A stretch of 64,000 nt of DNA from NCBI RefSeq assembly GCF_003255815.1, contig NC_037670.1:62388031-62452030 (forward strand), read 5' to 3'. The stretch is from Theropithecus gelada (Eukaryota; Chordata; Mammalia; Primates; Cercopithecidae). Numbering within the stretch: position 1 is the first letter of the stretch; every line of letters begins with the position of its first letter. The notes beneath the pieces were generated by a model. The model made no database searches. It was not told the origin of the DNA and saw nothing but the letters and a program-made list of their open reading frames with translations. A program made the position numbers and the translations under genes. Shown here in pieces: positions 1 to 13,835 of the stretch.

Positions 1-1394
1 GTGTTCAGGGGCGCCCGGAGACTCAGCAAGTGTTGGAGCCAGGAGCCTGCCTTATGGTCTCCCCACCCCCACCTTTGTCCCTTACAACCTGCATGGACTG
101 GCCCCTAAACCCCTTCAACTTTGGATTCAGCCTGATCAGGAAAGTCTTTCACGATAGTCCTGAGTTGTTCAAAGGGTGAGGCGGGGGGCAATGACAAGAG
201 GAAGTTAGTGCCCAGGCATTAACCCCCCCATCTTTGTGGATATATTTTTAAACGCACTGAAAAATAATTGCGCAGGCTTCTAATCTGCTTGTGTGCCAAA
301 TGGCTGAGAGTACCTTTGCTTAACTAGTGCTTCCTCTTGGGGACTCAGCATCCTGAATGGGGACTCCCTGCAGCACCCCAGCTACTGAAAGGGAGATCAG
401 CTAGATTTCTGCATCATGGCAAAATGGTTTCCCCACCTTGGAGCAGACGGGGCATTCCCAGTGATTCTAGACTCTTGTCATTACAGAGGCTAGTCCACTG
501 TGGGTATTTGAAGCAGAGAGTGGTTTTGGAGAGAGATGAAGGCAAGTTGTCTGGTTGGACTCTTCCTGGCCTCCGCCCTTCAGCAGGAGCAGACTCTGTG
601 CATGGCCAGCTCTCCTTGGTTGGGAGTACTTCCTGTCACAGACTCCCAGAAGCCCCTGATAACCTCCACCCCTGCTTCTGGTACACTCTGCAGTAACCTG
701 GAATCCATCTTACCCTGTTCACGTGCTTGCCGACAGTTCAGTTTCTCACAGGTCTCACTCAACATCTGCTCCAACTGTGCCCCCCGCCGCACTCCCCGCA
801 CCCCCGACCCCTACCCTTGTCGCTCACTGCCTGCTTCTGTACCTTCTGACCATTGTGTGGTTGTCAGATTTTTTTTTTTTTTTTTTTTTTTAAACAGTCT
901 GGGAACACCATTGTCTTCTCTAAGAGTAGGATTCAGTGGCCCAGGAGCGAGTCCTCACTCTACCCTTTGGCATCTTCTCACGTCCTTCCTATACACACAT
1001 CACCTGGGCCAGCTGCATAGACAGCTTACTTTTCTGGAACCGCAGTTTATTTTTGCCCTCCCCTGCCTTTGTGGGCAGCCCCTAACCAGGAATGATTTAA
1101 CCTCTTTTGTGTGTTTAAGTTTCTCTCATTCTTTGGTTCTGACAGAGATGACACTACCTTCTCCCTGGATGCTTCCCTTTCTCCCTCTGCCCATTAAAAG
1201 CAGCTGCTTCCTCTTTGGTGTCCTCTGTGGCGTTTTACTTCTCCCCCAGACCTGTCATACTTCGCTTTATTAAATTATCAAATATATGTCTGTCTTTGCA
1301 GTTTGTGTTCCTTAAGCCCAGGGATCATGTTGTTTTTTGTTTTTTAAATCTTTGGGAAAACTGAAAGATGTTAGATTTGTAGTTAAACCAGAGG

Positions 1395-1510
1395 AGGAAT
1401 CAGGTTTTACTCATGGCTGTGTGACGCTGAGTGTGTGTTTTAGCCTTGCTGACCTTGGTTTTCTCATTTGTGAAATGCGGCTGATAGCATTTAGCTCATG
1501 GTTTGGCATA
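1395..1510 (+). repeat. MIR-like relic
   Basis: 'GCTGACCTTGGTTTTCTCAT' then TTGTGAAATG matches the central MIR core (tRNA-derived SINE). Diverged; edges uncertain. Confidence 0.5.
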
Positions 1511-2734
1511 AAGCTACGTAGATGCCGTATGTGAACATTTGGCATAGTGCTAGATTCTTGTACTGTTCCCCCCTCCCCTCCACGGTTTCTCAATCTGAAC
1601 CACTCTTTTTCACCAGCATACGCTGCACTGAGCAGAACAGACGAGGAATACTTGTGAAATACAATACTGAATTTGGCTTTGTTGAGTGCTAAGTGTCTGT
1701 GCTCCTTGGAGATGTGAGCAGTAAGGACATGATGTGTCACACATCTTGTTTTCACCTTCCATTTGGAAATAGACGTCTTCCCAGGGCAGCGCCCAGCATC
1801 CCACCAAGCGCCAACTTCTCATATTCCATTGTGGTCTCTGCTGGCAGGACAAGGTACCGAGGGGGAGACTGACCTTATATCATGGGCAGCTGCTGTTCTT
1901 TGAAGGACAGGAGATTTATTGCTTTGTAGACACCATGCAGAAGCAGAGAAGAAGGTAGTGACATGCCAAATGATGTCTTCCCTCCGGCAGGATCCGCAGA
2001 TGCATGGAGCTGCATCCAGGGTTGAGTGGAGACATGAAAGGCTTGGGCTTGTGTGGGAAGCATGCGTGCAAGAGGCAGCCGGGGTTTCCCAGAGCAGAGA
2101 AGCCCAGGGTAGGCGTTGCATTTGCTGCATTTCCTGGACAGAAACACTACTGGGATGGGCAAGGCAGGATTCAAGGCAGAGTTGTGAAGGCTCGCCATAA
2201 CGGAGGGCTTGTTGAGTGTCACTTCTGCAGTCTACGGAGGAGCAGGGAGGCCTGGCATGGTCCGGTAAGACTTGGTAAGGCCTGACTGCTGGGGAATGTA
2301 TCCTATCAATAGATTCCTAGGCCTGGAACAAATCTTCTTTGGACGCGTGCCATCCATTTTTGGAATAAGACAATCTGGCATTTCTATACCTGGTGGGTTA
2401 CCCTCTGGGCCTTTTTCCAGGAAACTAAAAGATTGGAGATACAGCAGCCTCCAGAGAGTTTGGGAACTCTGCCTGGCTGTCTGGCTTTCGGGAAAATTCT
2501 ACTGCTTGATTGATGGAAACTGATGAGTCTATTTCCCAACTACTCAACTAACATGTACTGAGCACCTGGTGTGTGCCAGACTCAGGGTAAGGTCATGAGG
2601 CAAGGGCAGCTCTAGTCTTCTAGAAACTCAAGTTCACTGACAAAGGAAGGTATCTAAATAAAAAATTAAAATAAAACTTACATTTAGTGAGGAAAAAACT
2701 AAAGACAATTATTAAAATGTAAGGAGGCAGTATG

Positions 2735-2910
2735 TGCAGCTTTGGAGTTAGGCAGACTCTCCAGTCTGTGTCTTGGTAACTGAGTTATTGGGTGCCTCAG
2801 TTTCTTTCCCTGAAATATGTAAACATGCCTGCTTGACTGGTTTGGTAGTAAGATTGGGGACAGCTTGAACTGTGAGAATTGCCTGGCATAGGATCTGGTA
2901 CCTTGCAGGT
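2735..2910 (+). repeat. MIR-like relic
   Basis: Order of MIR landmarks on the + strand: a 'gagttaggcagact' segment, 'tgcctcagtttctttccc', an 'aaatatgtaaa' segment, and 'gcctggcataggat' at the 3' side. Old and diverged. Confidence 0.6.
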
Positions 2911-3156
2911 ACTCACAAAATGGTGGCTTTTGTTTGTCATGCTCATTAATAATGTAATGTTCTATAGAGAGAAGCAATAAAAATCGTAACACAAGTCTCT
3001 TCCTCTCTTAGGACTCCCCACTGTGAAATCTCTCTCCCTGTACTTGTTCCACACTTTGTTCATCAAAACCTGGAGCATCCCCTCTCCCTGGGGTGCTATT
3101 CAAAAGGCACCTCAAAAATAATTATCTTAAAAATAATAAGCATTCATTTTGGAACT

Positions 3157-3514
3157 CTTAGTCTGTTTGAGTTGCTGTAAGAAAATGCCATCAACTGGAT
3201 GGCTTACAAACAACAGAAATTTATTTCTCCCAGCTCTGGAGGCTGGGGAGTCCAAGATCAAGGTGCTCCCAGATCTGGCAGCTGGTGACGACTCTCCCTC
3301 TGCATTGCAGATGGCGTCTTCTTGCCGTGTCCTCACATGGTGGAATGGGGAAGGGTCTCTCCAGGGCTTTATCAGGGCATGAATTCCATCATTTGGGCTC
3401 TACCCCCATGACCCAATCACCTCCCAAAGGCCCCACCTCCTAATATCTTCACTGTAGAGGTTAGGATTTCAACACATGAATTTTGGGAGAACACAGCTAT
3501 TCAGACCCTAGCAG
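3157..3514 (-). repeat. MLT1-like (ERVL-MaLR) solitary LTR
   Basis: Reads on the + strand as the reverse complement of an MLT1-type LTR: 'gttgctgtaagaaaatgcca', 'caacagaaatttatttctc', 'tgtcctcacatggtggaa', 'ccaatcacctcccaaaggcc' and 'aggatttcaacacatgaatt' occur in the expected order. About 358 bp, so nearly complete. No internal viral sequence flanks it. The exact subfamily is uncertain. Confidence 0.65.
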
Positions 3515-4324
3515 GAACTCTGTTCATTTTCTGAACCCACCCCCAGAGACTGGGAATCAGAATGCCAGGTGCATCTCAGGAACCGGTTTTCCCACCCCAG
3601 AAGTTCCTAGGTGGCCCCACGCATCTGGCGGTTTGAGGGTTACAGCTCTAGATCATCTGCCCCTTCAGGCCCATCTGGAGTGTCCTGTTTTTCTGGTTAA
3701 GCTGCATTTCCATCCACATTCTGGAAAACCGGCTCCTCTCTCCTGGGCATTTCAGTTTTTGGAGAACTGCCATTTCTTGGAATTGCCTGGTACTGTTCTC
3801 CTAGAATGACTTTTCTCGTCCTGATGACTTAGAATTCAGGCTCTTTTTAGAGCTGAATGCCCTCTGCTTGACTGTCTTGCCTGTAAACAGAGATCTCATT
3901 TTAAAAGTCTTCTCTCTGCCAAGCAGTGTGCATAACCATCCTAGGAGAATTTCTGGCCTCTGGGATACTTTTATAAACTGGGAGCGTCATGAACTCTGCC
4001 AAGAAACTCTTCGTCTGAGGACGCACACTGTATTCGACTCTGCGCTTCCCTTGACTTCCCACCTCTCTTGCAGAACCCTGGGGCTTGGGATCCCTCCTTT
4101 GGGCTCGAGTGCCCCTTGCCGTTGGGTGCCCACTTTTTCTTTCCTACGGGATATTTCCACCTCCTTGTCTCTTGTTTAGTTGCTGCTTAACTGAAGCAGG
4201 TTTTAGCTTCTTTGTGGAGGGAATTATTTTTCCAGAAGTAGTAAAAACAGTTTCCTGTCCTTCCTTGCTATGTTATATTTAGCCTTGCAAATCCTTTTCC
4301 AAAGGTCGTTGCTTAAGACGTCAC

Positions 4325-4430
4325 TGCATCAAGGTGGCAGGGATTTATGTCTGTTTTGTTAACATCTGTATTTCCAATACCTGAAGTGATGTAGTTAGTG
4401 CTCAGCAAATATTTGTTGAATGAAGAAAAA
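4325..4430 (+). repeat. L2/MIR-type 3' end relic
   Basis: 'ggcagggatttatgtctgtt', 'gtgctcagcaaatatttgtt' and 'gaatgaa' in order are typical of the 3' end of old CR1-type LINE/MIR elements. Diverged. Confidence 0.4.
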
Positions 4431-5754
4431 TATCGGGTAAATGAATGGATTTTAAATTTATGGAGTTAAATCCACAGAATCATAGAGTGTTAACATTGGA
4501 TGTGATGGTAAAGATTCCCCAGTGTCTAATTTGCCTTTAAAAAATGGACTTTTTGAGAGCACAGTGCTGGTGAGTGACAGAAATTTGAACCATAACGTGA
4601 ATTTTCCCTCTTCAATTCCAGTGTTCTCGGGCTAATATTTTTAGGGTTCATGGAAAATGAGAACCTTCCAGAATGACAAGTTATTTATATAGTTTTGTGT
4701 ACTTCTGCTTCTCCGTGACTTGCGATGTAATAGAAGAATTAGGAATTAAAATCAAAAGCCTGAGAGGAAACAGATCAAATGGCTGAGGAAGACTTGGGAA
4801 AGATGCAGTTAATCCTTTGCTCTTTTTGAGGGATATTTTGTGGGTATGTTTCTCTGTCACTCCCGAAGTGTCTTTTGAGTAGTACAGATAGAATTGCTTA
4901 GCTGAATCTGTGCATATGAAATGCAGTTTTAGCTTAGGTTTTTGGTTCTTGCCGGGCAGGCTGTAATGTTTTGGTAGTGGAAAATTTGTTTCCTGTGTTG
5001 TATAGGCTCTATGGTGCAGAGTCCAGGCAGTCATAAAGGGCCTGACCCGTCAGTAATCTTAGTAATGCCCAGGTGCTTCCTTGCAACAGTGTGGCAGGAT
5101 GAAACCCAGGAAAGAGGAAACTTTACATGCTTTTCTAGGGGATGCTCACTGAACATTGGATGCCAGGTCTTTGATGAAATCACTAAGATGAATTGCTTTC
5201 CTTATTTTTTTTTTAAATAGAATTACTGTACAACTCCCTAAACCACAATTAAAAAAAAAAAAAAAAAACTCACTGGACTCAAAGTACAGAGTGATTAATT
5301 ATTATCTTACTTTTTTTTTTTTGGTGATGATAGAGTTGTAGTTGTCTGGCCGCCAGGCTATCTGCATTTGATTCTGAAGTTTGCCCTAGACTTTAGCCTT
5401 TGCCACCAGTTGTCCTGGGGAAATGGGTGAGGGGCTGTTGGCCCAGCTGTCTGTAAAAGGAGATAGACTGTCTACATTTTTATAAGTTTAATTTAATGAG
5501 CCTCCACTGGCAGTGGCACTTTGCATGTGTCATTAAAGATAAACAGTTTTTTAAAATCCCACCTGCCATGGTCTGCAGGATTAGTGGGGAAGCAAACACA
5601 TTTATACTGAAAATTCTTATTTTTCTAGGAAGAGGAATCTGTGTTTAGTGTAACTTAGGAAATGACCAGCCTTGTCCTGGTCCTTTAGCAAGCCATTCTG
5701 CTTGGCATCACCTGGAGGGTAACCTGGGAACAATTCAATTTAAAAACTGCTTTT

Positions 5755-6635
5755 GTTTTTTAATTATTATTTTGAATTGTGGTAAAATACACCTAACACA
5801 ATTTACCATCCTTACCATTGTTTTTTATTTTTTGTTTTTTATTTATTTTTTTGAGACGGAGTCTCACTCTGGCACCCAGGCTAGAATGTAGGGGCGCGAT
5901 CTCAGCTCACTGCAGTGTCCGCCTCCCGGGTTCAAGTGATCCTCCTGCCTCAGCCTCCTGAGTAACTGGGATCTACAGGTGCACACCACCACACCCGGCT
6001 AATACTTGTATTTTTAGTAGAGACAGGGTTTCACCATGTTGGTCAGGCTGGTGTCGAACTCCTGATGACCTCAGGTGATCCACCAGCCTCGGCCTCCCAA
6101 AGTGCTGTGATTACGGGTATGAACCACCACTCCCAGCCCATCCTTACCATTTTTAAATGCACACTTCAGTGGCATTAAGAACATTCACATTGTTGCACAA
6201 CCATCACCACCATCTATCTATCCATAGAATTCTATTCATCTTGCAGAAATGAAACTCCATACCTGTCAAATAAATTTCCTTCCTCAGCCCCTGGCCACCA
6301 CTATTCCACTATCTATAGGAATTTGACTACTCTAGGGACGTCATAAGCGGAATCAGACAGTGTTTATCCTTTTGTGACTGGCTTATTATGTCCTTAAGGT
6401 TCTCTTCTGAGTTCTAGTGCGTTTCAGAGGCACTTTCCTTTTTTGTGGCTGAATGATATTCCATTGTATGTAGATGTGCCACATTTTCTTTATCTGTTCG
6501 TCTGTTGAGGGCCACTTGTGCTGTTTCCGCCTTTTGGTTACTCTGAATAGTGCTGTTGTGAACATGGGTGTACGATTGCCTCTTCAAGTCCCTACTTTCA
6601 ATTTTGGGGGGTATACATCTGCTTTTACTTTTTAA
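5755..6635 (-). mobile_element. L1M 3'-end fragment (antisense), split by an Alu
   Basis: Two halves of an old mammalian L1 3' region: 5755-5819 ('ttgtggtaaaatacacctaa') and 6138-6635 ('ggcattaagaacattcacat', 'aaccatcaccaccatctatc', 'attccattgtatgtagatgt', 'gaacatgggtgtacgattgc'). The Alu at 5820-6137 interrupts it. A second copy of the same family segment lies next to exon B at 18790-19358. Well diverged, no open frame. Confidence 0.75.
5820..6137 (-). mobile_element. AluS-like element inserted in L1M, with target-site duplication
   Basis: Full-length reverse-oriented Alu: T-rich tail at the left, then GAGACGGAGTCTCACTCT through GCCTCCCAAAGTGCTG to the head. It is flanked by a perfect 14-bp duplication CCATCCTTACCATT at 5806-5819 and 6138-6151. 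The subfamily call is by eye. Confidence 0.9.
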
Positions 6636-9600
6636 AAATAGAACAAAGAAAAACAGATTTGTATTTCTTTCTTCTAAGCTTTGAAGATATTTAATTATTG
6701 AATATGAATAAGCTCAAATTTCCCCATTGCAGCATTTCAGTGTGAGCATTGAGATTTAACAGATTTATGTTTCCCTCCCCTTTGAATTGGACCAGAAACT
6801 ATATGCTGACAGTTACTAATTAATAAAAACCATTTTCTGTCATGAAATCTCATTCCTTAGGCCACCTTTCCTCTCAGATTCAAATATATTTTCCAAAGTG
6901 TAAATACTCATTTCTGATTTAAAACTTTTCAAACCACTGCTGTAAAATGACAAGCAAAAAAGTACAGAAAGAAAGTAGTATATATATTGGTTTGTAACTT
7001 GTCAAATGCTTAACTGGAAATAGTAAAGGCCTGAAAGATAAAAAGCAAAAATGGGGGTCATCCCTTTGTTCGGGTGATGTTGAGCTGACATGATCATTGA
7101 TTTTCAAATATTGTTACCAAGCCTTTTCACGCACTTAACCAAAAACGCCAAATAGCAGGTATCATGGCTCTGACCCTGCCTGAGAGCACATTAATGACTT
7201 TTCCCACCTAAATCCCAGAGCCTGGGGAAAACGTCAGCAGAGGTATAGGCCAAAATGAGGGAAGCCTAGCAATCTACCCAAAGAGATGCAAAGGCAAAGG
7301 CTGCCACCTACCAAACTCTCTTCCTCACTGGAGTGCCTCGCCACACCCTGGACAAAGAGGTTAGGGGCTCCTGAAATTGCTCTGTTTAGCCAACTGCTCC
7401 AGGTATTCTGGGGTGAGCTAAAATCCCTTCTCAAGAGTCTGTGGATATTCCCTTATGCCCTTCAGGTCCCTTCCCAATATCTTGGTTCCCAAGGTGGCCA
7501 TTGCTGGGGGGCAACAGAAACATTGGCTTGAGTGGGTGGCAGGGCTGCCTCCACTCAAGGAAAGCAAAGCCCCCCGCCGTCCCCTGCTCTGTCTCTTTTA
7601 AGGATCATGTGACATACTCAGGATTCATCAGCCAGGGGCTCAGAGACTCCTCCGCCCAGCACTGACACACCCAGAGTCAGAAATTCTATTAGCTTGGCAC
7701 CCCTGGCTGGTGAAATTAAACTCTACCAGGCGCAGAAGCAGGAAGGCTAGGGCAAAATGACTTAATTACACCTCACATGGAAGGCAAGGGTGCAGCCCCC
7801 GTGAAACATGAAAAATGTAAATGGAAACTTGCAGAAAGCATGTCAAATGTTTACTTTCGCATTTTGAAGGAGCCCCATAAACTCAAATACACTCAGATAC
7901 CCAGGCAGTCTTTTCAGTGCTTCATGGCAGGCTCCGTGTGCACACAGAGGAAAGAGGCTCATAAACCAGATTATTTTGGCAACAGAATCATTTCCTGGTT
8001 GTTGCGTTGTAAGAATCCTCTCTCCTTCCACAAGGGAGATAGGATTTTAGCAGCTCATTTGTAAAATACAGATTTTTCTCTATCTACCGTTAACAGTCAC
8101 ATTTTCAAGGAAACAAAGAAGAAAGGGTCTGGAGAGCCCCAGGTCAGGCCGCATCCTGGGAGCCATAAACACCATCGCTCCTCCAGTTGGAACTAAGAGG
8201 AGGCCGGAAGACTGGAGCAGCTTGCCTGAAGTCCGAAAGGGCCAGGGATGCAGCTCAGGGCTCTCTGCATATCCGATGGTTGTCTTTGGGGTAGAGCGGG
8301 TGGCTTCTCCGTGGAGGGGCTCCTTTCTTGTCTCCCAGCCTTCTGCACCCTGCCGGGCAGCTCATGAGCTGTGCTTGCTGTGCCTCATCTTCTTGATTGT
8401 AGACTCTAGGATTTGGCTCTCAAGTCGCTTCTTGATTGCTCTGAATCTAACTAGCATAGCAGCCATAGATACTTAAACACTCAAAAGGCGGGATAGTGCT
8501 TTATTTAGAAAGAATGTGTATATTTAAATGTAGTTTTAAGGAGAGCAGAGGACAGATTTTATGAAAGCAGAGAATCAATAGTCTCCGTATTTTGTGTTAC
8601 CTGTAGAATTGTTGAGTAGGGCCCTGGATCTATAAGTCATGTTGGGATCTTCTTGGAGGAGGGTCTGGTTGGAGTTTCAAGGTAGCAGAAAAAAATGCAC
8701 CCGCCCTCAAGGAATTGAATATAGGATTACATATGTATGCAGCCTTCCTGGATACATTAGCCTGCATTTGTCTTAGGAGAAGAAAAAACATTCTAAGAAA
8801 AATAATTAAGAAACTACCTGTAAATAGTAATCAGGGAACAAGTGAGTGTAGCCTCAGCAAACTGAGAGGATCCTTGTGATTTTAGCTTTGTCTAACTATG
8901 TTATGCCCAGGATATATGTTTATTTTTGTCCCGTTTTATGTCATCACGAACTTTGAATATGCTTTGGATGGCGATTCTGCCCATGTGGCCTGTGGGTCCA
9001 GGGAGTCGGAGTGGAGGCTGCTGAGTCCCCATAGGCAAAAGCACTGATTGGAGCCCAGCCACTGCCCATTAGCATAGGCCACGACTCTTTTGCAGATGTG
9101 TCTGTTCATAATGAAAAAACAAAAACCATATATTCTTACAAATGGTTAAATTCATCAGTTTGTTGACATGCATTTTCTCAATTGTCTTTTGTGAGCTAGC
9201 TAGAGAGGAGAGGATGCCACTTTTGACAAAGGTTGGGAGAAGACAGTTTCTCTTGTAAACACTGAAAGACAAGAGTTATGACCGTGTAGCTCTTTCTAGG
9301 TACAAGGGTATTTATATGCATTTGCTGGACAGACTAATTCTAGGGATTTTATTTTCTGCCTCAAATCCTGCCTGTGTGTAGGCACCCGTGAAATAAAGCA
9401 TTGATTCCATTTGTATTTTTATTTGGAGTTGTGGTTAGGTGGTTTGCTTTTGTGTTTGCTGAATATCTTTAAATATCATAAATATGATAGAGAATAATAC
9501 TCTAACCATATAATACCCGACTTTCTTATTCTACTTACTTATGTCCAAACTCTATATATGGAAAATTAAGTGCATGTGACTAGAATACATGAAAATAGAA

Positions 9601-12280
9601 GATGAATTGTTGTGCAAAAAGATATTTCAGTAGAAGGTTAAGTTATATTTGCACAAAGTTTTAATTGGTTAGAAGTTAACAGAAATTGCTTGCCAAGTGA
9701 ACATGGTCTAGTGGAAAACACTCTTGCAGCCTGACCTTCACTTCTTTTCTAGATAGAAATGTGTAAGGACTTTGGCTTTTGCACATGTGTTAGAGACTTT
9801 TCACATGAAGTACCATCTATTTTTTACTTAGGGACTGAATCTGCTTTGACTTAATGATATACGCCCACCCCAGCTGTTTATGACTTAACAGGGTATATCT
9901 TCCATATGAAAATAGGGGAAGGGGGTAGAGAAGAAAGCTCTGAAGGCATTGCACACTGATGGATGCTTGTGTAGGTCTGTGAAGAAGGGACCGTAATGGA
10001 CACGTCCTAAATACATGGTGCAAATAGCATGTCCTTATGGTGCCAAATCATTTAGTAAGGTGAATCCAGTGGCATCTTTAATTCGTAAACAATGTAAAGA
10101 AGACACTAGATGGTGCTGTAAACTAAGAAATGTATTGGTGAAGGCGGTAAGGTGGTGCTAGAAGTTAAATCCTCTGCCCCAGGAGTTTCTCTGTCCTCCT
10201 TGCCTTTTCCTGGTCAGCACACCTAGCCTGCTGTTTGGAAGACATTTACTTGTGATGATTGATAAGCCCAAGGCACATGTGTTTCCCTGAGTTTATATCT
10301 ATTTTAAAACTAAACCAACCTCAGTTTGCGAATGACGGTGAAACTAGATGAGATGTGAATTTGAGATCAGACAAGTTACTCAGATATTTGGGGCAAAGTT
10401 GATACCCAGTTTTCGATTGGGTTATTTAAAGAAGGAAAATAACTCTTAACAACTTGATTGGCAGCCATGTTGTTTGACCTATATTTGTGCAGAAAATACA
10501 TTTGTATAAATCTGTGTGAAGTGAAATTTTATATATAAAATTATTTTTTTCCTGCGCCTTTCAGTATTCCTCCAAGTGGGGCAGCCTCATGGAGAATATT
10601 TTGGCATCAGGTTAACATTAAAGAGACAATCTGAATATTCACTGTGAGAAGCATTTGTTTACTTGATTCACCCACTTCTGTTACATGGCAGAAGGCCTTT
10701 CACAAATGGGTGATTATTGATCCACTTCGATTCATGGGACTGGACAAGAATTTTGCAGTTGGCCACATGCACAGAGGTGGCACACAGAGTCCTTACTGAG
10801 GTGGACCAGCTGACAGAATAGACGCCATAGGGATACTTATAAGAACTCAGTGTGATTTCAGTCGTATCTTAATGTAGTAATTAAAAAAAAAATTGGTGTA
10901 GAATATGAAAAAGTGTCTTCTCTTGAATCAGACCTTTAAAACCCCTGTTTGGAAGATTTAACTGTCGCTCTTCATTAGAATTTAGTGAAGCTTGTAAGTC
11001 TGAGAACCATAAGTGATTTTATTATCTAAACAGATAAAATGCTAATGAACCCCACAGGATGTTTTACGGTTGTTTCTAAAGTAGGGCATTTTAAATTTTC
11101 TAAAAAGTTTTATTTTTGCTCTAATGGCTCTGGAAAGTATGAAGGTTTGAAACATCCAGATAGAGTGGTTGGATTCAGTTTATGAAGATTATAACCTATT
11201 GAGTTATCAGATTGACCTGGCTTTGTTGAAAAGATTCAGGATTGAATGTATTGAAGTAGAAAAGAGTTGTACAAATAATCCACCTCTGAGGAGAGTAAAA
11301 GCATTTTGAGGACATGTGTTGCATTTATATTTTGGCATCTATTACCTTGTATTTACTTTGAATAATGACAGAAGTACTTTGCATTTGACCTAATTGCAGA
11401 GATGTGACCCAGGAATGATCTGGTTGACTGAGAGAAGGCTTAGCAGGAAAAGGATGGGAGACCGCTGGGGGCTGCCTGCCTGAGGAGCACAGCCAGGGGC
11501 TGTTGGGAATGCATAGAGAGAAATAACTGCACATGAAAATTCCCCAGAGGGAATGAAAACATGTTGTTTTCCTAGAAGAGAGCAGTCCCAGAGTGAGAAC
11601 TGTACCACTGTTTTATGTCCAAAGCAGGATAAAAGCCTGGCATTGAATTGGCAGCGTGGCCCCACAGCACACGTGCATGTGTGTGCACGGGTGTGGACAT
11701 GTTTGCATGTGTGCATGTGTGCGGCATTGAGACCAACCTCCTGCATCACCCAAGACCGACTATACTTATAGTGAACTTTGTGTTTTAGCCAGTATTGACT
11801 TTTAGATGGCCCATTGAGATAGAAATATTGAGCTGTTAATATGGTAAGTTAAGAGTGGCACTCGTGCTAATTGTTTTGCAGAGCTTCAATTAAGCAACTA
11901 TTCCCTGTCAGCTAAATAGGAGTGTAGGAGATGAGTGGGTGCATGATGCATACGTTCTAGAACTTTCCTAAAGCCCCAGATCCATGGTGTCTACTAGAAC
12001 TTTTCCTCAAAATGAATGCAGCAGTCTCAATAAATACAGAACTGAGGTCTCGTCTTTGGCAGGCAGAGTTCTCTGGACAGTAGTTTTCGCTCCAGCAGTT
12101 GACAGAGAGACTCTCCTCTCCCTAAGGCCACAGCCTTCGGGACCTCGGGGAGCTCAGGCAGGTACATGCCTGCCCCTCCAGGGGTCCTGAATTTTTGCCA
12201 ACCAACTCTTCCCTCCCCACCACCTCCCCGGAACTATGAGCAAGAGTTCGCCTGCTGACTCTGAGTGTTCTCCCTGGTCA

Positions 12281-12318
12281 TTAATTATTGATTATGCAGT
12301 AATTATTAATTATTGATT
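12281..12318. repeat. AT-rich duplicated motif TTAATTATTGATT
   Basis: TTAATTATTGATT occurs at 12281-12293 and again at 12306-12318 (25-bp period), separated by ATGCAGTAATTA. The TAAT cores resemble homeodomain binding sites; function is unproven. Confidence 0.5.
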
Positions 12319-13004
12319 CAGCACTTTGTCCTTTTAATATCTGGCCAGGATTAATATTTGACCACTCACAACCCGAACTATGGCAACATCTCTCTTCTTC
12401 CCTCCTTTCACACAGATCCTGGGCACAAAGGGCCCTGCTTGCTGAGTCTCAGCTGCTGATTTCACCCAGTCCGCATCTTCGGATCCATCTGACCCATCTT
12501 TCTAAGGCACCCTTCCTCTTCCAGCCTGCTGCTCCCCAGCCCCTGCCCTCTCCCCTGGGCCTGGGTTGAATGTGGCTTCTGTTCTTCCAGCAGGGGCTAT
12601 GCTGGCCAGGCCTCAGTGGTCTCATCGCTGCCATTTCAGCAGCCTCCCTTCTGTCCTCACGCCTCCCTTCTGTCTGTCTGTCTTCACCAGGATCTTGAGC
12701 GTGATCTGGCTAAACCCTGATCCTACTGTCCCACTCACCCCAGAAGCCGAAGCACTACCCCCGGGGTGACCCTGCCCCCTCCATACCCTCTGCACTACTG
12801 TGGCTGCCCAGGACCTCCCTCCCTCCTTGTTGTCATTTGGTTTCCTTATGTCTTGTCTTGTTATGCCCTTTAACCTTGGGAGATGAGGGGAGCCCTTTAA
12901 AACAAAAGCCTTCCGACCCAGAGGGCAGAGTGCCCCTCTGGAGCTTCTGTGAGGAGCACACACCTGGTAGGGGAGAATGAGGGCTGCAAAGCTTGTTTTC
13001 AATA

Positions 13005-13215
13005 CTGCTTATGTGACCTTGGGCAGGTGATTTAATTCTTCCAGGCCTGTTTCCTCAGCTGTTAAGCCAGGTTAATAATGACCACTTTTTGTTATTTTGT
13101 AAGAAATAGATGAAATAGGGCTAATAAATAACATCTTCCTGTTTACTGTGTGCCAAACTCTGTTATAAAGCAGATAATAACTAACTTAGTCCTTACAACC
13201 CCCGTGTGGGGTGGA
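13005..13215 (+). repeat. MIR-like relics
   Basis: 'tgtgaccttgggcaggtgat', 'tttcctcagctgttaag' and 'ggttaataatgacca' follow the MIR core. A 'gtttactgtgtgccaaactc' segment further on is also MIR/L2-like. Confidence 0.55.
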
Positions 13216-13414
13216 CACTGTTGCTAAGCTCTTATTAGAGTTGAGGACTCTTAAGAAATAGGAAGCCCATGTCCCAGGCCCTGCGCCCAGAGCCAGTAGG
13301 AGCAGGCCAGGGTGAGCAAGTTTGCAAGTGCCAGTCTCTGCTTTCCTTCCTACCGACCAAACTCTGTAGCCTTTGTTTGGAAGAGCGTCTTGCTGTCTGT
13401 GACCCTGAGCCCAT

Positions 13415-13835
13415 GTGTGTTAAGTCTGCTTCTCCAGAGAAACAGAGATAGGGCTGCAACCCATTAAATAGGCTATATACAGAGAGAGACATATGTATTT
13501 TAGGAATTGGCTTATGACACTGTGGAGGCTAGCAAGTCCAAAATCTGCAGGGCAGGTTGGCAGGCCGGACGTCCAGGGAAGGGTTGCAGTTCAGGTCTGG
13601 AGGCAAAATTCCATCTTTCCCCTTGGATGCTGGGCTTTTTCTTCTATTCAGGTCTTCAAGCGATGGGCTGAGGCCCTCTCACATGAGGAAGAACAATCTG
13701 CTTTACTCAAAGTCTGTGGTTTAAATGTTAATTGCATCTAAAAAATACCTTCACAGCATCTAGTCTAGTCTAGTGTTTAGCTAAAACCCGGCACCATGGC
13801 CCAGCCAAGTTGACACATAAAACCAACCATCGCAG
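13415..13835 (-). repeat. LTR-like interspersed repeat, family not named
   Basis: Recognised as a common primate repeat: 'cttctccagagaaacagaga', 'aggaattggcttatgacact', 'gcaagtccaaaatctgcagg', 'tctattcaggtcttcaagcg' and 'ccagccaagttgacacataa' occur in order on the + strand, so the repeat is reverse-oriented. I cannot assign the family name with certainty. Confidence 0.6.

Noticed and set aside
536..1273. 245-codon + frame
   Set aside because: It includes a poly-Phe stretch from a T22 run and resembles no known protein. A chance intronic frame.
11660..11730. TGTG/CATG-rich stretch as a regulatory element
   Set aside because: Short, degenerate purine-pyrimidine repeat with no other support.
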